From Streptomyces sp. HUAS YS2 (GTDB taxonomy: Bacteria > Actinomycetota > Actinomycetes > Streptomycetales > Streptomycetaceae), in the NCBI RefSeq assembly GCF_033343995.1, contig NZ_CP137573.1, forward strand, positions 6,667,001 through 6,731,000: a stretch of 64,000 bases of DNA, in the 5' to 3' direction. A model generated the notes under the pieces. That model did no database searches. It was not told the origin of the DNA and was given only the letters and a program-made list of their open reading frames with translations. The translations under genes and the position numbers were made by a program. Shown piece by piece: positions 36,229 through 43,027 of the stretch. Numbering within the stretch: the stretch's first letter is position 1; each line of letters begins with the position of its first letter.

Positions 36229-37127
36229 GCGACCACCACGCCGAGCACGCCGCCGCGTGGAGCGAGCCCGAGGTCCCGCAGGCCGCCGCGCCCGCGCCGA
36301 GCGGGGGCGTCACGCCCGCCGACGCCGCCGACGCCGCGCGGCTCGTGTCCTTCGGGCTCCAGCCCAAGCTGCTCCCGGCCCGCGACGCCGAGTACGCCGA
36401 GCTGCTCCGCCGCTACCGCGAGGACCCCGCCTTCGCACGCCTCGCCGACGCCGTCGCCACCGGCCTCGGCCTCGTCGTCCTGGAGGTCTCGCCGCGCGCC
36501 GGCATGGCCGTCACCGCCGGCGAGGACTCCGTCTTCGCCGTCCGCATGGGCGACTACGCCCGCCGCGCCAACACCGACTCCGCCGACCGGTTCCTGCACG
36601 GCCTCGCCCACCTCGCCGTCGCCGCCATGGCGTTCCCCCGTCCCGAGGACCTCGCGGACGACTCGTACATCGGCCGCCTCACCGTCAACGGCGTCGACGC
36701 GTTCGTACGCCAGGCCTGCCGCCGGCTCGAAGAGCGCGCCGAGGAGCAGGGCGAGAACACCGACCCCGCCACCGACGCCCCCGGCCTGGAGGCCGCCTGG
36801 CGGATCTACGCCCGCCGCAGCGCCACCGGCGCCACCAAGGACGCCCGCCGCCTCGCCGGCTCCACCACCGGCATCGTCGGCAAGGCCGTCGCCTTCCTCA
36901 CCGACTCCGGCTTCCTCCAGCGCACCGGTGACGACGCGGGCGGCGCGTACCGCACCACCGCCCGCTACCAGCTCCAGGTCCGCGACATGGCCGGCACCGC
37001 CGCCATGGCCGAGCTGCTCGACCTCGGCGTCGTCCCGGTGACAGACGGCTCCGCCACCCTCCTCCCGCCGCCGGACGGGGACGACCTGGAGCTGGCCGCC
37101 GACGCCGGCCTTCCGTTCCATGCGTAA
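36225..37127 (+). CDS. MukE/JetB-like (KITE-type) winged-helix subunit candidate
   Basis: A 300-residue protein starting at GTG 36225, overlapping the previous stop and preceded by GAGGAG. After a disordered 35 residues it has two helical/winged-helix modules: about 55-160 (EYAELLRRYREDPAFARLADAVATGLGLVVLEVSPRAGMAVT, FRLAHLAVAAM-like helices) and about 185-270 (AWRIYARRSATGATKDARR, GIVGKAVAFLTDSGFLQRTGDDAGGAYRTTARYQLQVRDMA). Tandem winged helices in a protein just before an SMC ATPase are the pattern of MukE/JetB/KITE subunits. This is inference from order and secondary structure. Confidence 0.82.
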   Translation: MSDHHAEHAAAWSEPEVPQAAAPAPSGGVTPADAADAARLVSFGLQPKLLPARDAEYAELLRRYREDPAFARLADAVATGLGLVVLEVSPRAGMAVTAGEDSVFAVRMGDYARRANTDSADRFLHGLAHLAVAAMAFPRPEDLADDSYIGRLTVNGVDAFVRQACRRLEERAEEQGENTDPATDAPGLEAAWRIYARRSATGATKDARRLAGSTTGIVGKAVAFLTDSGFLQRTGDDAGGAYRTTARYQLQVRDMAGTAAMAELLDLGVVPVTDGSATLLPPPDGDDLELAADAGLPFHA

Positions 37128-37176
37128 CCGCCCCGCGTAACCACCCGAACCAGACAGACGACGAGAGTCCGCCGCC

Positions 37177-40100
37177 ATGTACGAGTTGTCCCGGGTCCGC
37201 CTCTACTCCATCGGTCCCGCCGGTGCGCGCTACGCCGACACCGTCCTGGACCTGCGCGGAGTCGGCGAGCCCGTGCCCAACCCCGCCCCCATGCAGGCGG
37301 AGTTCTTCGAGGAGGAGCCGGTCGGCCCGCCGCGCCGCCCCGCGCCCGCGGGCGTCCTCTTCCTGGAGAACGGCGGCGGCAAGTCCGTCCTCCTGAAGCT
37401 GATCTTCTCCGTCATGCTGCCCGGCCACCGCAACACCCTTGGCGGCGCGAGCTCCGGCGTGCTGCGCAAGTTCCTCCTCGCCGACGACTGCGGACACGTC
37501 GCCCTGGAGTGGCAGCACACCCTCACCGGCGAGCTGGTCGTCGTCGGCAAGGCCAGCGAGTGGCGCGGTCGCCAGGTCTCCAACGACCCGCGGAAGTTCG
37601 CCGAGGCCTGGTACTCCTTCCGCCCCGGACCCGGGCTGAGCCTCGACAACCTCCCCGTCGCGGAGGCCACATCCGTCCGCCCGCCCGCCGAGGGCGCGTC
37701 CGGCGCGCAGGGCCGCCGCCGCACCATGAAGGGCTTCCGCGACGCCATCACGGAGGCGGGCAAGGCGTACCCGCACCTGGAGGTGTACTGGGAGGAGATC
37801 CACGACCGCTGGAACGAGCACCTCGGCGACCTCGGCCTCGACCCCGAACTCTTCCGCTACCAGCGGGAGATGAACGCCGACGAGGGTGAGGCCGCCGGCC
37901 TCTTCGCGGTCAAGAAGGACTCCGACTTCACCGACCTGCTGCTGCGCGCCGTCACCGACACCCGCGACACCGACGGCCTCGCCGACCTCGTCGGCGGCTT
38001 CGGCAACAAGCTCGGCCGCCGCGCCGAACTCACCGCCGAGCGCGACTTCACCGCCGGTTCCGTCGACCTGCTCGGCCGCATCGTCGAGGCCGCCGACACC
38101 CGCGGCCGGGCCCGCGACGTGCACGCCGGCGCGGAGCGCCGCACCCGTACCCTGGCCCGCCGGCTCTCCGCCCGCGCCGCCGGCGAACGCGGTCGCACCG
38201 CCGACCTCGCCCAGCAGGTCACCTCGGCCGCGCACGCCGTCTCCGAGGCCGAGCAGGCGCGCGGCCGCAGTTCCCTCATCGCCGCGGAACTCGCTTACCG
38301 GCACGCCTCGTTGGCGCTGACCGTCGCCGAGAAGAGCGCCGCCTCCCAGCGCCGCGAACTCATCGACGCGCGCACCCTGCACTCCGCCTGGCAGGCCGCC
38401 GAGGCCGTGCTGCGGCACCGCGCCGCCGCGGACCGCTCGGCCCGCGTCGCCGCCGCGATCCGCGAGGCCGAGCGGGACGCCGCCCCGGCGCTCGCCGCCC
38501 GCGCCACGGCCGCCGCCGACCTCGTACGGGCCCTGCACGCCGCCGCCGAGGAGGGTGAGCGGCACGCGGCGGAGCAGGAGGAGCGCTCCGCCGCGCTCCA
38601 GGACGTCGGCGAGACCGCGCACCGCGACGCCACCGCCGCGGCGACCGAGGCGCAGCGCGCCCGCAGCGAGGCGCAGCACCTGCGGCAGCGCCTCGCCGAG
38701 GTCGAGCAGGAGACGGCCGAGGCGGTACGCGCCGGCTGGCTCGACGACACCGCGCCCGACGCCGACCCGGCGCGCGCGGCGCTCGCCGCGAGCGACGCGG
38801 AGAAGACGACCGTCGCGGCATGGGACGCGGCCCGCGAAGCGGCCCGCACGGCCGCCGACCGCGCCCGCGAGGCCGCCGCGACCGAGACCCGCGCCGAACT
38901 CACCGCCGCGCGCGCCGAGGACGCGGCCTCGGCCGCCGAGTCCGCCTACGAGGCGGAGCACCGCGCCGCCGAGTCGATCGCCGCCGACGACCGCCTCGCC
39001 CAACTCCTCAGTCTCCCCCCGACCCAGACCCCGCTGCCGTCCCAGCGCGCGACGGGCTCGACCGGGCCGGCGGCTTCCGCGTACGGCGCGGATGCCGAGC
39101 CCGGCGCGAGCGGCGCCGCCGGCCCGGCCGGCGTGGACGGTTCCGTGCCGGGTGCCCGCGGTGCCGACGGCGCCGCTGCGGGCCCCGCACACCCCGCGGG
39201 CTCCGCGCAGGGTCTTGCGGCCGACTCCCACGCCGCCGAAGACGCGGCTCCGCCCGCCGGCACGGCCGGCTCCGTTCCCGGCGTGGGGGCCCTGCCGGTC
39301 GGTTCGGCCGGCCCCGGTGCCTTCGGCACCGCCGGCACCGCCACCCGCACCGCCGATTCGGTGCCCGCCCCCGTCCACCCCCTCGACGGCCCGCTCACCG
39401 TCGACGAGTTCGACCGGTACGCCGACGAACTGCGCCGACTCCTCGACCAGTCCATCGCCTCCGCCGAGCGGAACCTCTTCGACCTGCGCACCGCCGCCGC
39501 CGACGACGCCCGCATCCTCGGGGCTCTCGGCGACGGCGGACTGCTGCCGCCCGGGCCCGACGTCCTGGCGACCGTCGAGTACCTCGGCGAGCACGGCATC
39601 CCCGCGCTGCCCGGCTGGCGCTACCTCGCCCAGGCCGTCGACCCGGCCGACCACGCCCGCGTGCTCGCCGCCCGCCCCGAGCTGGTCGACGGCGTCGTGA
39701 TCACGGACCCCGTCTCGTACGCCCGCGCCCGCGAGGTGCTCGGCGGCGCCGCGCTGCTGCCGCGGTCGACCGTGGCGGTCGGCACCGCCGCCGCGCTGCT
39801 CGCGCCGGTCCCGTCCGCCGAGGCCGGCGACGGCGAGACCGACGTCTTCCTCGTGCCGCCGAACCCGGCCATGCACGACGAGCACGCCGCCGACGAGGAG
39901 CGCCAGGCCCTGCGCGCCCGCGCCGCGTCCCGCGACGAGGAGATCCGCACCCTCGCCGCCCGCCTCGCCGGCGACCGCGCGCTCGCCGCCCGCATCGGCG
40001 CCTGGCGCGCCGACTGCCCGGAGGGCATGCTCGCCGAGCTCAAGACCGCCGCCGTCGCGGCCCGCGCCGCCGCCGAGGACGCGATCGCCGCGCTGGCGGA

Positions 40101-42132
40101 AGCCCGTACCGTACGCGCCGAGGCCGACGAGGCGGCGGCCGACGCCGCCCGCGTGCGCGACGAGCGGCAGGACGCCGCGCAGCGCGCCCGCCGCGCCGCC
40201 GACGCCCTCGCGGGCCTCGCCTTCCGGCTGCGCGAGCGCTCCGCCTGGCAGGCCAGGCTCCGCGAACTCGCCGACGACGCCGCCGAGTCCGAGGCCCGCG
40301 CCCAGACCTGCCTGGAGCGGGCCAAGGCCGCTGACGAGGACCGCCGCGCCACCCAGCGCGCCGCCGACGACGCGCACCGCACCGCCCGCGCGCTGCGCGC
40401 CGAGCGTGCGGAGATCGCAGGCGCCCCGGAGAACCTCCCGGAGGCCGACCCGGACGCTCCGCGCGTCGCGCTGCCGACCCTCCGGGAGGCGTACCGCGCC
40501 GCCTCCCAGGTGTACGAGAAGGTCGGCGTCGGCGCCGACCTCCGCGCCGAGCAGTCCCGCGCCGAGAGCGACGAGTCCGCCGCGCTCGCCGAACTGGACC
40601 GGCTCACCAACAAGGTCCGCACCCGCGCCGAGCAGCTCCTGGAGTCCACCGACGGCGCCGACGGCCCGTCCCGCCAGGCCGCCGCGGCCCGTGCCGAGTC
40701 CCTCGTCCAGATGCTGGAGTCGCGGGCCTCCGAGGCGAGCGAGAAGCTCGGCCGGCTGCGCGGCGAGGCCGAGCGCCTCGCGCCGGAGGACGGCGAGGCG
40801 CACACCGAGCTGCCCGAGGAGCAGGTCCCGGCCGACGCCGAGCAGGCCCAGGCGCTGCTGCGCGGCGCCACCGCCGAACTCGCCGCCCGTACCGACGCCC
40901 TGGAGACCTCGCGCGCCGCGCACACCGGGCTGCTCCAGGCCCACCGCGCCGCCGAGGACGCGGCCGGCGGCTTCGACGAGACCGCCGCCCTGCTGCGCGA
41001 CCTGCTCCGCGAGCACGCCGACGACGACCAGGAGCAGCCGGAGCCGTACCCGGGCGACCTGGAGGAGGCCCGCCGGGCCGCCGCCGAGGCCCGGCGCTCG
41101 CTGCGCGGCTGCGCCGCCGACCTGTCGGCCGCCGAGGCGTCGGTGCGCGAGGCGAGCGACATCCTCGTCCGGCACGCCAACTCCAACCGGTACGAGCAGG
41201 TCCGCACCCCCGCCCGTCAGCAGATCCGGGAACTCCCGGCCGCCGCGCTGCCCGAGCACGCCGCGAAGTGGGCGGAGGCCTTCGCGCCCCGGCTGCGCGT
41301 CCTCACCGACGAGCTGGCGCAGCTGGAGCGGAACCGGGACTCGATCGTGGACCGGCTGCGCGGTCTGGTCGAGTCCGCGCTCACGACGCTGCGTTCGGCG
41401 CAGCGGCTGTCCCGGCTGCCGGAGGGGCTCGGCGAGTGGTCGGGCCAGGAGTTCCTGCGCATAAGGTTCGAGGAGCCGGACCAGGCCACGCTCACCGAGC
41501 GGCTCGGCGAGGTCGTCGACGAGGCGACCCGCGCGGCCGTGAGGAAGAACTCCGACCTGCGCCGGGACGGCATGTCCCTGCTGCTGCGCGGCGTCCACGC
41601 GGCGCTCGAACCGCGCGGCGTCGCGGTCGAGATCCTCAAGCCGGACGCGGTGCTGCGCGCCGAACGGGTGCCGGTCGGGCAGATGGGCGACGTGTTCTCC
41701 GGTGGCCAGCTGCTCACCGCCGCCATCGCGCTGTACTGCACGATGGCCGCGCTGCGCTCCAACGACCGCGGCCGGGACAAGCACCGGCACGCGGGCACGC
41801 TGTTCCTCGACAACCCGATCGGCCGCGCCAACGCCACGTATCTGCTGGAGCTCCAGCGGGCGGTCTCGGACGCGCTCGGCGTCCAGCTGCTGTACACGAC
41901 CGGTCTGTTCGACACGACCGCGCTCGCGGAGTTCCCGCTGGTGATCCGGCTGCGCAACGACGCGGACCTGAGGGCGGGCCTGAAGTACATCAGCGTGGAG
42001 GAGCACCTGCGCCCCGGCCTGCCGCAGCCGAGCGCGGAGGGCGAGGCGGTGCACGGGGAGATCACGGCGACCCGGATGTTCCGCCGCACGCCGGACGCCC
42101 AGGCGCAGCAGCACCAGCCGTCCGACGGCTGA
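37177..42132 (+). CDS. SMC/MukB-like ATPase, 1651 residues
   Basis: A giant coiled-coil ATPase. Walker A is LFLENGGGKSV (Lys69, Ser70). Long Ala/Glu/Arg heptad coiled coils run from about 260 to 600 and from about 895 to 1440. A Gly/Ala/Pro low-complexity insert (about 615-735) precedes a compact hinge-like domain (about 789-895, LPPGPDVLATVEYLGEHGIPALPGWRYLAQ). The C-terminal head has the ABC signature FSGGQ at about 1507-1511 and Walker B TLFLDNPIG (Asp1545), with Asn1546 where the catalytic Glu usually is. The layout equals MukB/MksB/JetC. Unlike Wadjet, no JetD (Toprim/DUF2220) gene follows. Likely role: chromosome organisation or exclusion of foreign DNA. Confidence 0.9.
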   Translation: MYELSRVRLYSIGPAGARYADTVLDLRGVGEPVPNPAPMQAEFFEEEPVGPPRRPAPAGVLFLENGGGKSVLLKLIFSVMLPGHRNTLGGASSGVLRKFLLADDCGHVALEWQHTLTGELVVVGKASEWRGRQVSNDPRKFAEAWYSFRPGPGLSLDNLPVAEATSVRPPAEGASGAQGRRRTMKGFRDAITEAGKAYPHLEVYWEEIHDRWNEHLGDLGLDPELFRYQREMNADEGEAAGLFAVKKDSDFTDLLLRAVTDTRDTDGLADLVGGFGNKLGRRAELTAERDFTAGSVDLLGRIVEAADTRGRARDVHAGAERRTRTLARRLSARAAGERGRTADLAQQVTSAAHAVSEAEQARGRSSLIAAELAYRHASLALTVAEKSAASQRRELIDARTLHSAWQAAEAVLRHRAAADRSARVAAAIREAERDAAPALAARATAAADLVRALHAAAEEGERHAAEQEERSAALQDVGETAHRDATAAATEAQRARSEAQHLRQRLAEVEQETAEAVRAGWLDDTAPDADPARAALAASDAEKTTVAAWDAAREAARTAADRAREAAATETRAELTAARAEDAASAAESAYEAEHRAAESIAADDRLAQLLSLPPTQTPLPSQRATGSTGPAASAYGADAEPGASGAAGPAGVDGSVPGARGADGAAAGPAHPAGSAQGLAADSHAAEDAAPPAGTAGSVPGVGALPVGSAGPGAFGTAGTATRTADSVPAPVHPLDGPLTVDEFDRYADELRRLLDQSIASAERNLFDLRTAAADDARILGALGDGGLLPPGPDVLATVEYLGEHGIPALPGWRYLAQAVDPADHARVLAARPELVDGVVITDPVSYARAREVLGGAALLPRSTVAVGTAAALLAPVPSAEAGDGETDVFLVPPNPAMHDEHAADEERQALRARAASRDEEIRTLAARLAGDRALAARIGAWRADCPEGMLAELKTAAVAARAAAEDAIAALAEARTVRAEADEAAADAARVRDERQDAAQRARRAADALAGLAFRLRERSAWQARLRELADDAAESEARAQTCLERAKAADEDRRATQRAADDAHRTARALRAERAEIAGAPENLPEADPDAPRVALPTLREAYRAASQVYEKVGVGADLRAEQSRAESDESAALAELDRLTNKVRTRAEQLLESTDGADGPSRQAAAARAESLVQMLESRASEASEKLGRLRGEAERLAPEDGEAHTELPEEQVPADAEQAQALLRGATAELAARTDALETSRAAHTGLLQAHRAAEDAAGGFDETAALLRDLLREHADDDQEQPEPYPGDLEEARRAAAEARRSLRGCAADLSAAEASVREASDILVRHANSNRYEQVRTPARQQIRELPAAALPEHAAKWAEAFAPRLRVLTDELAQLERNRDSIVDRLRGLVESALTTLRSAQRLSRLPEGLGEWSGQEFLRIRFEEPDQATLTERLGEVVDEATRAAVRKNSDLRRDGMSLLLRGVHAALEPRGVAVEILKPDAVLRAERVPVGQMGDVFSGGQLLTAAIALYCTMAALRSNDRGRDKHRHAGTLFLDNPIGRANATYLLELQRAVSDALGVQLLYTTGLFDTTALAEFPLVIRLRNDADLRAGLKYISVEEHLRPGLPQPSAEGEAVHGEITATRMFRRTPDAQAQQHQPSDG

Positions 42133-42171
42133 CGGCCCGCTCGGCACGACGACGGCCCGCTCGGGCACGAC
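42131..42171. repeat. Imperfect tandem duplication after the SMC-like gene
   Basis: GACGGCCCGCTCGGCACGAC at 42131-42150 is repeated with one extra G at 42151-42171, and a third, truncated GACGGCCCCGG begins at 42172. It overlaps the stop region and runs into the terminator. Confidence 0.7.
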
Positions 42172-42174
42172 GAC

Positions 42175-42206
42175 GGCCCCGGCACCCTTGTGAAGGGGCC
42201 GGGGCC
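42175..42206. terminator. Terminator at the end of the SMC-like operon
   Basis: GGCCCCGG with CCCTT inside pairs with AAGGG and CCGGGGCC around a GTG loop (42175-42206, one bulge on each side). It serves the convergent SMC-like and small membrane protein genes. Confidence 0.85.
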
Positions 42207-42216
42207 GGTCGCTTTC

Positions 42217-42633
42217 CTAAGCTGCCTCGGACAGCGCATCCGCGGTGAGCGGTATGCCGCCCGCTCCCGCGGGCTCACCCCCGTCGTGCTTCGCCGCCCG
42301 CCGGGCCCGGCGCCGCTCGCGCCGCAGTTGGCGCGCGGTGCTGCTGGGCGCGGACACCACGCCGTTCCGCTGGTTCCAGACCTGCCGGGTCACCCATACG
42401 TCGAGCACGCTCCATGTGGCCACGATCGTGCTGCCCACCGAGCTGAGCACCATCGGGAACGCCAGCCAGGACTCGGTCAGCGTGCAGAAGAACGCCACCA
42501 TCGCCTGGACGAGGGTCACGGACGTGAGCAGGACCGCCCGCACCGCCGCGGAGCGGACCGGATCGGGCATCCGGCGCCGCCCCCTCTCGTCGTCCACCCA
42601 CAACTGCCTCGGCGCCCGCGCCTCTTGCCCCAT
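42217..42633 (-). CDS. Small two-span membrane protein, hypothetical
   Basis: A 138-residue protein from ATG 42633 (GGGGAG ten bases upstream); a GTG at 42651 is an alternative start. After a charged 30-residue lead come two hydrophobic segments (AVLLTSVTLVQAMVAFFCTL and AFPMVLSSVGSTIVATWSVLDVWV). A strongly basic stretch (RQLRRERRRARRAAKHD) and a Gly/Ala tail follow. I do not recognise a function. It is convergent with the SMC-like operon, so it does not belong to it; it is not a JetD candidate. Confidence 0.75.
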   Translation of the reverse strand: MGQEARAPRQLWVDDERGRRRMPDPVRSAAVRAVLLTSVTLVQAMVAFFCTLTESWLAFPMVLSSVGSTIVATWSVLDVWVTRQVWNQRNGVVSAPSSTARQLRRERRRARRAAKHDGGEPAGAGGIPLTADALSEAA

Positions 42634-42786
42634 CGTGCTGTCACTCCCCACCTACGAGTTCCCTCCCCGTACGAAAGACGAGCGAACTGAGGGAAAGGTT
42701 TCCTCGTCAGACCGGTTCGGACACATCGGGAACAGACCGGAACGAAAAGTTCCAGCCATCTGTCACGGCAGGGAAACTGACGCTGC

Positions 42787-42918
42787 GCCACGTGGCCTGC
42801 GCCACACTGGCGAATCCCAACTCCCTGAATACCGGGACATCTCATGATCAACGGTCACTCGGAAGGCTGAAAATCGCTGAGACACGCCTTCGAGTTGGCT
42901 GTGATGCAGTAGTAGGCT
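42787..42918. promoter_or_regulatory. cvn promoter region with GCCACGTGGC palindrome
   Basis: Part of the 394-bp gap 42634-43027. TTCGAG (42889-42894) and TAGGCT (42913-42918), spaced 18 bp, form a plausible HrdB-type promoter about 110 bp before cvnA. Upstream, GCCACGTGGC at 42787-42796 is a perfect 10-bp palindrome inside the repeated phrase TGCGCCAC. No other gene is visible in this gap. Confidence 0.5.
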
Positions 42919-43027
42919 CGCGCCGCCGTTTGTTGAAACCGAAGATTGACGCCGCGTGTTGACGCCGGGCGTCGAGACGACGACGTGAGAACCCCCGCCG
43001 CGGGCGAGGGTCGAGCTGGGGGAGGCC

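Noticed and set aside
36898..42168. A 1756-residue minus-strand open frame opposite the SMC-like gene
   Set aside because: It is an antisense shadow caused by extreme GC. Its composition is Gly/Val/Arg-rich, with no motifs, and the plus-strand gene has clear Walker and signature motifs.
42217..42633. A JetD-like fourth subunit of the SMC-like operon
   Set aside because: Convergent orientation, two membrane segments and 138 residues; no Toprim or DUF2220 motifs.
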